DNA from: Maratus speciosus
Taxonomy: Eukaryota; Arthropoda; Arachnida; Araneae; Salticidae
Assembly: GCA_963932465.1 (NCBI GenBank)
Contig: OZ010786.1
Span: 275,746,411-275,810,410, forward strand
Length of the DNA: 64,000 bases
Direction: 5' to 3'
Positions 33,950 through 44,420 of this stretch are shown here, piece by piece (position 1 is the stretch's first letter; each line of letters starts with the position of its first letter). Below the pieces are notes generated by a model. It was given only the letters and a program-made list of their open reading frames with translations. It made no database searches and had not been told where the DNA came from. Both the position numbers and the translations under genes were made by a program.

Positions 33950-34996
33950 TTTCCAATATTATCCAAGATGTAGTCAATACAAATAATATTGGCCCATTGA
34001 TTACCGCGATTGTGGTAAATGTTATTGAAGTTTACCATAGGACATTCCCTATTCAAAATAAAATGTTCAAAATTTAAAATTATTTTACAGGGACACACAA
34101 ATATATAACGCTACATTATGGCCTATCCTATAGAGAAACATTATTTGCAGTGTATTTTTAAAATGTTACACAATTTCAAACATAATACAATTGGTGTACA
34201 TTGATGAGGTGCACTGCAAGATACTTAGTGTGGAATATGAGGGCATAGTATTTATTTATTCATTTACTAAGGCACAAAAAAGAACTCGGTTACAATACTG
34301 TGTATGACAGATAATTGTTAGATGTGGGTTTTCAGATGCGGTATGCGTTTTAAATCTTAACCAAATTTTAATATATTGCATAATGTGTATAAATTCTACC
34401 GCTTATACAGGGTTATTAAAAAAAGTTTACAAAATGACACGGCAAATTGGGCATACAGCAAGGATAAAAAATCACATAGGAACATACGGCCGCAAACCAC
34501 TTATTTAGTCGCAAACACATCCTAACTGAACCCGGGTTGACGGTAATAATTTCGAGAAAAATAAAAACATTGTAATGAAAATGCGACGATATATATCTTG
34601 TTTTGTGTGAAATGTAATAACATCATGAAAAGATCCGGGAAAACATGTTGCTTAAGCAATCGATGATACTGTATGGATTGTTAATCAGAGTCCAAAATGT
34701 GGGGCGTCAAGTGCGTACTGCTCGCGCGTATAATGCAAACTTCTACTTTTGTTTGGTGTTAGCACATTTACAACGAATGTGAAATTGTCTGCTAAATGTT
34801 TTATTATAATATACTTCAGTTTTCTGAAAGATATGATCGTCAGCCCAAATTGAGTTAGAACGAAACACCCTGTATTTGTGACTAAATAAGTGGTTTGCGA
34901 CCCTATGTTCCTATGTGATTTTTCATTCTTGTTGTATGCATGATTTGATGTCATTTTGTAAACGTTTATTTTTAATCATTCTGTATGCAAATAAGT

Positions 34997-35038
<42 letters not shown>

Positions 35039-35090
35039 AGCATTACTCTCCATGGGCGTGAATTGCTTAAAAATGTATTTTATCACTTTC
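33950..35090 (+). repeat. AACACTTTCC-family unit 5, split by a MITE
   Basis: Forward orientation. Monomer cores occur as TTTTACAGGGACACACAAAT (near 34085), ACATTATGGCCTATCC and TTTGCAGTGTATTTTTAAAA. The unit resumes after the MITE with TGCAAATAAGTGC, a 35-base A run (34999-35033) and GCGTGAATTGCTTAAAAATG. That last segment is the tail which in unit 1/2 reads in reverse as AGGCAATTCCCGC. It then meets the next unit head-to-tail. Confidence 0.75.
34408..34983. mobile_element. 576-bp element with roughly 100-bp inverted ends
   Basis: Ends CAGGGTTATTAAAAAAAGTT and AACGTTTATTTTTAATCATTCTG are flanked by TA. The inverted match continues through AAAAATCACATAGGAACATA and CGCAAACCACTTATTTAGTC. The inner 360 bp is unique in the window. 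This fits a non-autonomous Tc1/mariner-superfamily element, younger than the AACACTTTCC unit that it splits. Confidence 0.88.
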
Positions 35091-35880
35091 CAAAATATCT
35101 GAAAAGTGTTTATCGTTTCGGTTTGTCTGGGCATCTGTCTGCCTAGCAGCCTGTCTTACCATCTGTCTATCTCATCGCACTCTAACTCTAGTATATATAC
35201 TTCGATTTCTAGTTCATTCATGCATTTTATTGAGATTTACTATGGAATGTTCCTTTTGACAATGAAGTTTGTAGCATTTGCAGTTCGGTTACAGGGACAA
35301 TCAAAAGATTTTCGTTACATAGGGGTCTATGGAGAAAAGTTGTTTGCAGCGTATTTTAATGATGTTACACTGCTTCAAACATAACGAAATAGATATGCAT
35401 TCATGAGTGGCGGTAAAAAATGCTTTCTGTAGAACATGGAGTATACAGTATTTATCATTCATTTACAGGTTCAGAAAAAAAAATCAATTACATAATGGCC
35501 TAAGGAGAAAAATCATTTGCAAAGTATTAAACCGCAGTTAAATAAAACAAATTTCGCTGGCGGCTATTTTTTCTTTATTTTGAATCATTAAGGCATTCGT
35601 CTATCAGTTTAAAATGTTATTTTATTAAATTTAATTTCACCAGATTTTTATTCCTGAAAGTTAAAAATTTTGTGAGAATGCCTCATATATACAAATTTAC
35701 ACATTATATACTGCAAGGTGTACAAACAGTTATCTTTCCGACTATGGACGGTAATTTCTGAAATTGTGTTTGCTAAGTTAGTTAAGATATCCTCTTTCTC
35801 CTCATGAAACTACGAAAAAATTTTTACAGCATTCTGCAAGTGTTGGAAAGCGTTTTATAATCTATTCTTGACGCATGATT
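35089..35880 (+). repeat. AACACTTTCC-family unit 6
   Basis: Starts CACTTTCCAAAATATCTGAA, followed by the CGGTTTGTCTGGGCATCTGT tract and CACTCTAACTCTAGTATATA. Monomers begin TTACAGGGACAATCAAAAG (35290) and TTTACAGGTTCAG (35463). It ends GTTGGAAAGCGTTTTATAAT and TTGACGCATGATTTTT, the reverse of the head of unit 1. This gives the full extent of one unit. Confidence 0.75.
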
Positions 35881-36910
35881 TTTCTTTCTTGTTAATTTTA
35901 GCTTTATGACAGAAAATGCACATTTTCGTTTAAATGTAACATCACGAGATGTAAAATCTAATCCTTCTTGCAATAGGGAGATAAATATGAAATTATAGAA
36001 AATTATGTCATTTTGATACAATCATGTTAAAAAGTGAATGCTGGATGAATGAAAATGTGTCTTTTATTTTGAACTGACATCTTTTTTTTCTTTAACATAA
36101 ACATTCTGCTTGAAACGAACCCTTCGGTTGTAGAGTAAAGAAAATGAAAGATTAAAAATCTTTTGCACTTAAACAAAATATAAAAACCCAATTAAAATTA
36201 TGTCATTCTAATATAAATGTGCGTGATTACATGAATAAAATGCTGTTCATGATTGTGGGAATAAATAAAGATTCTTGTACATGGCCATGTATAAATGAAG
36301 ATTATTTTACACCAACGGTGTTTCACTATGGTCCGTTTTCCCTAAACGAACTTCGAATTAAACGATCTGTGATTTAGGGTACCACCGCCTTCGGCAGCGT
36401 ACAACTGTACCGGGTCCAACCGCTTCGATTTCGAAATAACCGGACCTTGAACTTTTGTGATTTTTTTTTTGGGGGGGGGGGGACGAAATTCTTTCCAAAC
36501 GAACGTTACTACTACACCACTATTTTCGGCAGTGTATACAAATAATTATTTTTCATCTTTTAAAAAGCGTAACTGACTTGTCTAACAGGCAAACGGTGAT
36601 CGACGAAGATTAAATGCAAATTTTCCGCATCGTTGTTTATGTTACCTTTAGGAACCAATAAGAGTTATTTCCATTTTAGTAAAGTATTAAAAAAATACCT
36701 GCAAAACGCGGAAAAAAAATAGAAATCGAAAAAAATATCCTGGGAAAATTCAACAATTGCACAGAACAAAATTTACTATACTGGGCTAAAAGACTGAAAC
36801 CGGAATTTTTTACGAATGTCAAAAAAATTATTTATTAAGGTTAATTTTGATATTTACGGTATTTGATACGGTATTTTTGATATTTACGGTAATTATTACC
36901 GTAATATTTA
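35881..36910. other. AT-rich spacer with a G12 run
   Basis: Mostly unremarkable. The region 36320-36480 has phrases reminiscent of Tigger/jerky ends (TTCGATTTCGAAATAACCGG) and a G run at about 36470-36482, but I could not define an element. A TACGGTA cluster closes the stretch. Confidence 0.45.
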
Positions 36911-37172
36911 TACCGTATATTTTATGGTCGACCAAAAATCTATCGCCAAACTATAAGATTAAATGCCAATAATGGTTGATCGTAAATGTCACATTCACTT
37001 GACTTTAAGCAAGTTACACGTGTTTACCTCATCAAGTGATTTTTATTTCGAACTTTTATTTGCATATTTATTAATGTTATACTAATTTATCTGTTCTTTC
37101 ATTATTTAAAATAAAAATTATGTCAATTTGTATAATTTGGTGAAATTAGTCGTCGGTATAACTGAGTAGTAC
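36911..37172. mobile_element. GTTATCCCGTCG-type MITE, copy 3
   Basis: Shares CCAATAATGGTTGATCGTAA, AAGCAAGTTACACGTGTTTA and ATTAATGTTATACTAATTTA with copies 1 and 2. The left end is degenerate and embedded in a TACGGTAT cluster. The right end GTCGTCGGTATAACTGAGTA is a mutated form of the clean terminus. Confidence 0.65.
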
Positions 37173-38070
37173 CGTATTTTTTAATTATTTTCTATTATTT
37201 TCAAAATGAAATAACAAAAAAGTTAATTGATAACTGTAGAACAAAATAATTAAAATAATTTTAAAAAAGAAATAAAAGTAAATAAATATTTATTATTAAA
37301 TAAACAACAATAGCCGGGTTACCATGTCTATCAAATTAATGCCATTTTGGCGCCATTTAGGTACCCCGGTGCCGTTAGGTATCTGTGCCTAATATTTTTA
37401 TTTTCGTTTTGTTTTAAAAAAAGAAAGAAGTGAAAGTCATCAATTTTAAACGTTTCAGTTTTAAATGAAAGTTTTGTATTTCAAATAAAATGAATGAAAG
37501 GATTATATTTTAAATGAAATGAATGAAATCTAAAAATATGCGACGGGAAAATTGTTTGGCGATTTATCACCTGCGTCTCGCTAACATAAAAATACAGAGT
37601 TCTTGATTTCTTTATCAGAATCTTTCGATTTGGCGAAAGATTGTTCAAGTAAATTGAATTATGAATAAAAGTAACATGATACATTTCTTAGTATACATTT
37701 AAGGGAGGCCAAACTGGTCGCCAAATTAGTTTAAAATAATAACCTTTTCTGAAATATGAAAAAAAAATATCTGTTATGATTAAAATTTGAGTTGCCATCA
37801 TTAGAAAAAAGTATTTAAAATTAGAAAAAAAAAAATAATATTTCGAAAACTAATTCGAATTTAAAAATCCTAATACCAGTTTTGAGATCTGTGGATCAAT
37901 GCGGATTTTTGGTGTTAATTTCATCGCAAAGTATTTCATATTGTAGGAGAAATCGCCGTGAAACATAATCAGTTGTTTAATCAGTCGTTTCAAAGAATCG
38001 TTTCATTTCCGCCGTTTCATACATCCGTTTCATAAATTCGTTTCATTAGGTTTTTATATATATAGGGTAG
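37173..38070 (+). repeat. Dispersed repeat R, copy 2, with a 400-bp insertion
   Basis: The sequence matches 17797-18240 before about 37330 and after about 37740. The inserted part starts near ATGCCATTTTGGCGCCATTT and ends near CTGGTCGCCAAATTAG, imperfect inverted ends sharing GGCGCCA/TGGCGACC-like words with repeat P. I cannot define its target duplication. Confidence 0.65.
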
Positions 38071-38489
38071 ATATTTTCGTTAAACAATTGATGTACAGTG
38101 GGCCCATTTAAGAAAAACATGCTAAAAAAATCACAATTTCAAGTTAGTTCTTAAAAAAATATTTTTTATTTATACTTATACAGTAAGGTATAGCTAAAAA
38201 ACTTTTAACCTTTTTAGTTGGTTCAGGAAATAGGGGCAAAAAAATACGGAACTGAGTGACGACTCATACACGATATGCGAGGGTTTATCGATTTCAGATT
38301 TGCCTTTCATTACTCGGCATGTTATGACAAATTCACAGCTTTGATTCCCATGCCAGTATTTATGTGCATTCTAAAATGGATAATGAGCCTAGTGGTACGT
38401 ATATTTATGGTTATATTTTACCTTATTTATAAACTATATAGATTTAACTTTTTAAAATGAATAATAATAATAATAAATACATTTTTAGT

Positions 38490-39862
38490 AAACTTCCGGC
38501 CCTGGTTCGACCACCTAGATTTCTAGACAACTTTGGACTTCTGTTTATAAGGATGTGTGAAAAACATTGTTTACCAATCTCCAATTTGTGATACTGATGA
38601 ACTGAAAAGTCGAGTGGCCATCCAGGCTAGAGATCTGCACGGGCCGGCCCGCGGCCCGAAGCCCGAGCTTGCATTCACGGCGCTCGGGCCGGGCCGGACC
38701 TAATTTAATTTTTCTGTACAGAGCCGGGCCTGGTTTCAGTTCTAGTCTTCATGACCCAAAATTTTCTGTCCTAGTTTTGAACCAGCCCGTATGAAAATCA
38801 TTGTCTCAGCGTGGCCTGGTCCATTTAAAGATGAGTTAAATTAGGCCTGGCCCAAAAATGTTTGCAAAAAATGCATACATTTTTGAATCGCCATTATTCT
38901 ACACTTAAACATTACAATTTATTATTTTTAAAGAATAGTAGATTTCTACGCATATTAAAATATAGCTAATTAAAATATAGTAAAATGTGCGAAAAGGAAC
39001 CTGCCTATGACAGAACCCTGTTTTAAACTGAAAAACGTGTTGATTCATGCAAAAGTAATATAATAAGTAAGAAAAGAATATATAATACATTTACACTTGC
39101 TAAGAAGGGAACTTGTCTATAACGCATTTTTTTTTCTTTTCTATGCAATTCCGTCTTAGAAGATTTTACTGTATAGCATTTTTCAGATATTTTTAACACT
39201 TCTATACATGGAATATAGATTAACGATATTAATGATAACTGAAACATTTACATACAAGAAATAGAGATTCATTAAGAAAATAAATATCGCAGCCTGCGGC
39301 ACTTCTATAAAAATCAAGATTATAAACATGAAAAAAAAAAAAAAAAAAAAAAAAAAAAGATAAATATTTTTGGTCAGAACTCCTCATACGAGACAAATTT
39401 TTAACCAGTCCGACATAAAAATCAATGTTTTGTAGAAATTCCCTTGGGCCGGGCCGGGCTCGGGCCGAGATTTTAACTTTTTTTCCGGGCCGGGCTCGGG
39501 CCGAACTTTTAATTTTTGCATCGGGCAGGGCCGGGTCGAATTTTTTTCTCTATGAGTCGGGCCGGGCTCGGGCCTGGAAATGTCGTCCTGTGCAGACCTC
39601 TAATCCAGACTGTTGATTCTGCAATGCTTCGTAGAACGTGATTAAAAATCTCGTAAGACTCGATGTGTTGCGCGCGACTAATGGTGCGCACATTGAAATC
39701 GTGTAATAAAACATTAAAAAACAAAGCAAAAAAAAAAAAAAAAAAAAAAAAACCTTTGATATTTTCTGTATGCAACATGAAAAACCGTAAATGCATGTCA
39801 TCGTTTGTTTGTTTTTTATTACTTTTTAAAAGTGTCGAGATACATTTCGGACACCCTGTATA
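38490..39862 (+). pseudogene. mariner-family transposase C-terminus, split by an hAT element
   Basis: Reading right, VKNIVYQSPICDTDELKSRV (38545-38625) is the typical region after the third acid. The frame is cut at 38628 by the GGGCC-rich hAT element and resumes at 39611 with DSAMLRRT. After a stop and a frame change it reads RLDVLRATNGAHIEIV and a natural stop near 39706. The right terminal repeat GGACACCCTG at about 39849-39858 followed by TA closes the element, matching the CAGGGTGTCC end type seen at 13813. The 5' part of the gene is not present in this window region. The long minus-strand ORF here is an antisense reading. Confidence 0.85.
38628..39602. mobile_element. hAT element with GGGCC-rich ends, 975 bp
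   Basis: Starts TAGAGATCTGCACGGGCCGG and ends CCTGTGCAGACCTCTA. The flanks ATCCAGGC and ATCCAGAC (38620-38627, 39603-39610) match at seven of eight. Subterminal sequence repeats GGGCCGGGC and GGGCTCGGGCC at least five times on the right and three on the left, in an otherwise AT-rich element. The interior has an A28 run (39331-39358) and no transposase. It splits the mariner remnant, so it is the younger of the two. Confidence 0.9.
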
Positions 39863-40384
39863 ATACTTGCTCATTAAAATATGTTGTATTGTGGATTTCC
39901 AGAAACTAATTAGGTGATATTTAAACGTCTTGTGTTTAAACATGAAGAAATGTAAATTCGAATATGTGATTACATTTACGCCGATTTAATGATGCTGTTT
40001 TCTCTTGAAACACATCTGTTAAGCCCATCTGTTAAAATTACAAGCGCAATAAGACAAGAACAAGAGCAATTGTAATGCGATTCTACAAATAATTCATTCT
40101 ATTTATAAGGATTAGTTCATCAATAGCTGTTGCAGTAATCGATGCGAAATTTATCAAATATTTGATATTAAATTATTACATAATATTTTAGAATATCTCT
40201 TGGTTCATTACAGCTAATACACTCGTATACAGTACGAAAATCAATCAATCAATCAACAGAATATATGTCTTCTCTTATGATTCTTAATGATACTCAAAGA
40301 ATGTTTTGGAAAAATCCACTGTATAAACTAAAATAGAATGCCCATTAAAATGTCAACCAATAAAATGTTCTTCTAAACAATAAA
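39863..40384 (+). repeat. Dispersed repeat shared with 61740-63350
   Basis: GCTCATTAAAATATGTTGTA, GATTTCCAGAAACTAATTAG, GATATTTAAACGTCTTGTGT and TTAAATTATTACATAATATT have counterparts in the same order at 61765-61890 and 63230-63345. At 61.9-63.2 kb other sequence separates the two halves. Confidence 0.65.
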
Positions 40385-40522
40385 CACTGGTAAAAATATC
40401 GTGAAAAATTACCTCTGTTTTTAAAGGTTATCCATTTTCTCACCAATGAAAACGCTACATAAACGCCTATGGAGCGTTCTATCGAGCGTGAAAGGTAATT
40501 TTTCACGATATTTTTAACAGTG
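40385..40522. mobile_element. 138-bp CACTG...CAGTG MITE
   Basis: CACTGGTAAAAATATCGTGA pairs with TCACGATATTTTTAACAGTG at the other end, and the pairing continues through AAAATTACCT. CACTG ends are typical of CACTA/EnSpm elements. I could not settle the 2-3 bp duplication. It abuts the 163-bp satellite on the right. Confidence 0.8.
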
Positions 40523-40734
40523 TAGGCTGCAAAATTTGGGTTGTGTTATGCTTTATATCTTTTGATAACACAGGCCTGCGATGAAAAAAAATACAAGAGA
40601 ATTGATAGCTGAACTTAATGTATTTTTTGGTGATAAATTAAAAAAAAGATAATGAAAAAAATCTATCACGTCATGTCTTATTGAAAAATTCAATTTTACT
40701 TGGATTTTTATGAAAATTTCATCCGACATACGTC

Positions 40735-40926
40735 CCGTTCCTCATGGACCTCATGCTCAAAGTACCCATGTTTCATTTGCGAGTGGGACAGACGTGATAA
40801 GACTCAACGTTGGGTCAAAAATGAATGGCTGGAAGGACAAAATAATTAAACAGGCCCCAAGAATGTGATTCGTAACAGCTTAGTTGAGCCAAAAATTGCA
40901 TTGTTCCAAAAGATTGCGATTGTTTC
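40735..40926 (+). pseudogene. N-terminal part of an unfamiliar conserved protein, cut by gypsy
   Basis: The plus strand reads RHTSRSSWTSCSKYPCFICE, followed by a tryptophan/aspartate-rich stretch with WVKNEWLEG, and just before the gypsy, after an internal deletion or frame change, VPKDCDCF. The CxxC in CFICE could bind a metal. The frame continues into SFKYRCKKFP beyond the gypsy, the junction lying at the GTTTC duplication. From memory this order (CFIC.WD, W, CKKFP, HSH.DF, DYCW) recurs in uncharacterised arthropod ORFs of transposon origin. I know no function. The frame is broken and short. Confidence 0.6.
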
Positions 40927-41165
40927 TTTAATATATCTTTAGTAATTAACTAATAATAATTAAGATCACTCTGAATAACGAGATCGCTGGTAGACATTTA
41001 AACATTTAATAAGTACTTCACAAACACAGCACAACACTTACATACGTAGGTCACATGACTACACAAAAGTAAACAGAAGAGAATTCTCTGGAAAAGAATT
41101 GTGGGAAGAAATAAAAGTTTTGGTGCTGCCATCTAGAGTTAATAAACGGAAATACAAACATGACA
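40927..41165 (-). repeat. gypsy 3' LTR
   Basis: 239 bp. On the sense strand it begins TGTCATGTTTGTATTTCC. It differs from the other LTR at only a few sites (for example AAACGG versus CAACTG, GTGGG versus GTTGG), pointing to a recent insertion. Confidence 0.92.
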
Positions 41166-41177
41166 GGTCTCCCCCAC

Positions 41178-42859
41178 TTAATATTTGAATCTGTCAGGAG
41201 GTCCTCTGTATCGACCGGATCGTCTCAGTACCCGTGGAGAAGGAGAAGAAGAATTATATTTAAGTTCAGCAGCCTCAACTATTGAACTAGTGGGAACAGA
41301 AGGTTTTGGAGAATCAGGATGAAAGTCAGTTGGTGTAGGACCTGGAGTACATGGCTCATGAGAATCAATTGGTTGTGGAGCTGCGATAGTAGGCTGTATT
41401 GGTGGAAAATCACCTTGTTTCACAATTGCATTTTCACTTCTGAAATTTCCTGTATCACTTTCTTCAGAATTTGTATCATTAACTAAATAAATTTCTGAAC
41501 CTACATTAGTTATTTGATCAACATGCCTTTTCCAGATATTCGAACCAACTTGAACTCTATAATGTAATTTTCCCTCTCTTGCTATTATTCGACCAATTTT
41601 CCACTTGGCTTCTGGAGTATAATTTCTTACAGCTACTTTCTGGTTAATTTCAAATTCTTTTATTTTAACTTTGGACTTTTTCGCATCTTGTTTATCATGA
41701 ACGAAATTTGTAACATTTGGCACTATCAAATCTATTTTTGTCCTTATATGCGTTTTAGAAATAGAGATGCAGGACTCTCCCCCTTTGTAACATGAGACAT
41801 CTTCCTATATTGCAAAAGGAAGCTATTTAATTTCATTTGTAAAGTACCAGGATCGGAAGCTAAGGCTTTTAATCCACGTTTAAGAATTTGCACATATCTC
41901 TCCGCCTGTCCATTTGTAGCTGGATGGTATGGAGCACTGAACTTATGTTTTACACCATGATTTCTCAAAAATGTCTCAAATTCTTCAGATGTAAATTGTC
42001 TAGCGTTATCTGATACTAAAGAAATTGGAAAACCGTATCGTGCAAAAAGTGAAGAGAGACAAGTAATGGTATTTTCTGAACTTGTACTAGGAACAATAAA
42101 AACGTCTGGCCATTTGCTATGGGCATCAACCACTAAAAGAAGCATTTTTCCCATAACAGGACCAAAATAAGCAATATGAATTCTTTGCCATGGAGCTGTA
42201 GGCCATTCCCAATGATGTGTATCAACTTTGGGAGGGTTATTTTTCAAATTTACACAAGTAGTGCAATTTCGTGCAAGATCTTCAATATCTTGGCCTATAC
42301 CTGGCCACCATACAAAACTACGGGCTAAAGACTTGATTTTAACTATATCAAAATGACCAAAGTGTAATTCTTTTAAGATTTGGTTTCTATGAATATCAGG
42401 GATAACTACCCTACATCCTTTTAAAATACAACTATGTTGAAGAGTGAATTCTTCTTGTTTACCACCAAAAAGTAAATTTTTTGGAATTTCAGAACCAGAA
42501 ATGAGGTGATGAAAAATTTGACGTAAAAGGGGATCAGATTTTGTAGCTGAAGCAATAGATTTCGAAGTTAATGGTGAGATAGAGAGTTGATTAATTTGGA
42601 GCAGTTCAGATTCATCAATTGCATCATTCGAATTTAATTGTTGAGGTAAATCTTCACTACGTAAAGGAAGTCGTGAAAGAGCATCAACATTTCCGTGATC
42701 AGTAGTTTTTTTATAACGGATATCATATTGGAATGTTTGTAAATAAATTGCGCATCGTTGCATTCGAGCAGCCGATAAAACAGGGATACTTTTAGAAGGA
42801 GAAAAAATAGACACTAAAGGTTTACTGTCAGTAAATAAGGTAAACCTGTTGCCATACAA
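41178..42859 (-). pseudogene. gypsy RNase H end and integrase, catalytic D replaced
   Basis: The frame 42859-41744 begins MYGNRFTLFTDSKPLVSIFS (the end of RNase H) and then has the integrase zinc-binding region: histidines in ELHFGHFDI, cysteines in CTTCVNLKNNPP. In the core the first acidic position reads IHIAYFGPVM; the equivalent in the sister copy at 24.2 kb is HIDYFGPVM, so an aspartate has become alanine. The second acid is in LVSDNARQFTSEEF, the glutamate in NGQAERYVQILKR. A frame break at about 41735 leads to the C-terminal domain (41178-41729, WKIGRIIAREGKLHYRVQVG) and ends RYRGPPDRFKY. With the missing aspartate the integrase is predicted to be inactive. Confidence 0.92.
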
Positions 42860-44063
42860 ATATTGAAAAAAAAGTCTTCACACCAAATATAATCGCTAAT
42901 GCTTCTTTATCAACTTGACTATACCGTTTTTCTGCAGTAGTCAAAGTTCTGGACACAAACCCAATAGGCTTTTCAATGTTATCTGGCATCACATGCGAAA
43001 GAACTGCAGAGATACCATAAGGAGAAGCATCAATAGCTAAAACTAAAGGTAACTTAGGATTAAAGTGAGTAAGAACCCTGTCAGAAGTAATTTCTTTTTT
43101 TATACTTTTAAATGCTTGTTCACACTTATAAGACCAATGAAATTTAACATTCTTCTTAAGCAAATTATTCAAAGGATTTGCAATAGTAGATAAGTTTGGT
43201 ACAAACTTAGCATAATATGTAACTAAGCCTAGAAAAGCTTTAACCTGAGATACATTTAGTGGTCTTGGAGCATTTAAAATTGCTTCAATTTTATCTTGTG
43301 TTTTATGAATACCATGTTTATCAACTTTATAACCACAGTAAGTAATCTCATCTGCCATAAAGAATGATTTTTCTTTATTTATCCTAATGTTATATTCCCT
43401 TAATCTTTCTAATACTTGCTTTAATCTTTCTAAATGAATTTCATCTGTTTCACCTGTAACCCCAATATCATCTATAAAAATTGTAACTCCCTCAATTCCT
43501 TTTAAAATTTGCTCAATTTTTCTTTGCCATATAGCAGGAGAACTAGCAAGACCCATGGGTAACTTAAGGAATTGGAATAATCCTTTTGGTGTATTAATCG
43601 TCAATAATTCTTGTGATTGTTCATCTACAGGTAACTGAAGATAAGCTTGATTTAAATCAATTTTTGTAAAGTGTACAACACCACCTAATGTAGCTAACAT
43701 ATCTTCTATTTTAGGTAAAGGATATTTTTCAACTTTAAGAAATTTATTTAATGTTACTTTAAAATCACCACATAAACGAATTTTCCCATTAGGCTTAACC
43801 ACTGGAACTATAGGAGTTGCCCACTTGCTGTTTGTAACTGGTTTAATAATACCTGCTTCTTGTAATCTTTTTAATTCGTCATTGACTGCTGCACGTAGTG
43901 CATAAGTGACAGTCCTAGCTTTGCAAAATATGCGTGTAGCATCTTTTTCATGATATAGTTCTGCCTGTAAGCCTTTTATCTCCCCAGCCTTATCAGTAAA
44001 TAAATCAGAAAATTCCTGTAGTAAACCTTGTAATTTATCAGAATACTTTACAACTTCATTCAC
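42828..44063 (-). CDS. pol: gypsy reverse transcriptase and start of RNase H
   Basis: A 411-residue open frame. LRAAVNDELKRLQEAGIIKP and SKWATPIVPVVKPNGKIRLC open the RT, FTKIDLNQAYLQLPVDEQS holds the first catalytic aspartate, FLKLPMGLASSPAIWQRKI is the next motif, and GVTIFIDDIGVTGETDEIHL holds the FxDD active site (near 43475). The connection domain FLGLVTYYAKFVPNLSTIAN follows. RNase H starts LPLVLAIDASPYGISAVLSH and carries EKRYSQVDKEALAI. The frame then shifts in a T/A run near 42870 and the rest of RNase H is in the next frame. All RT active-site residues are present. It would be made as part of a polyprotein, and the frameshifts on either side make this copy defective. Confidence 0.95.
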   Translation of the reverse strand: MNEVVKYSDKLQGLLQEFSDLFTDKAGEIKGLQAELYHEKDATRIFCKARTVTYALRAAVNDELKRLQEAGIIKPVTNSKWATPIVPVVKPNGKIRLCGDFKVTLNKFLKVEKYPLPKIEDMLATLGGVVHFTKIDLNQAYLQLPVDEQSQELLTINTPKGLFQFLKLPMGLASSPAIWQRKIEQILKGIEGVTIFIDDIGVTGETDEIHLERLKQVLERLREYNIRINKEKSFFMADEITYCGYKVDKHGIHKTQDKIEAILNAPRPLNVSQVKAFLGLVTYYAKFVPNLSTIANPLNNLLKKNVKFHWSYKCEQAFKSIKKEITSDRVLTHFNPKLPLVLAIDASPYGISAVLSHVMPDNIEKPIGFVSRTLTTAEKRYSQVDKEALAIIFGVKTFFSIFVWQQVYLIY

Positions 44064-44074
44064 ATATACTGATT

Positions 44075-44377
44075 TTAAATTATGTGGAAAAATATCAAAC
44101 TCAGATACCCAATCTCTACCAAATAATAATGGAAAATTATCTTCTTTTTCAAATACAACTTTACCTTTCTAGTTTTATTTTCATAAGTAACATTTACTTC
44201 AACATACCCTACAGGTTTGAAAATTTCACCAGTCGCAGTTTTTAACTGAACATCTGGAGGAAAAATTTTATGATCAGGAAAAATTCTGCGAAATCTTTTT
44301 AAAGGAACAGCAGAAATTCCGGATCCAGTATCTAATTCCATATCAGCTCTAGCCTTGTTTTCAATGAAAACAGACAA
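44075..44377 (-). pseudogene. gypsy aspartic protease
   Basis: FIENKARADMELDTGSGISA shows the DTGSG active site, followed by VPLKRFRRIFPDHKIFPPDV and VEVNVTYENKTRKVKLYLKK. The frame slips in an A/T-rich stretch near 44150, where the sequence should lead into LLFGRDWISEF before the RT. The start drawn here is arbitrary, as the protease belongs to the gag-pol polyprotein. Confidence 0.9.
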
Positions 44378-44420
44378 CTTAATTGGATTAGAACCTTTAT
44401 CATACTTAACAGATAAAACA

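Noticed and set aside
39509..39943. 144-codon minus-strand ORF
   Set aside because: It crosses the hAT end and a poly(A) run and is antisense to the mariner C-terminus; the phenylalanine run comes from poly(A).
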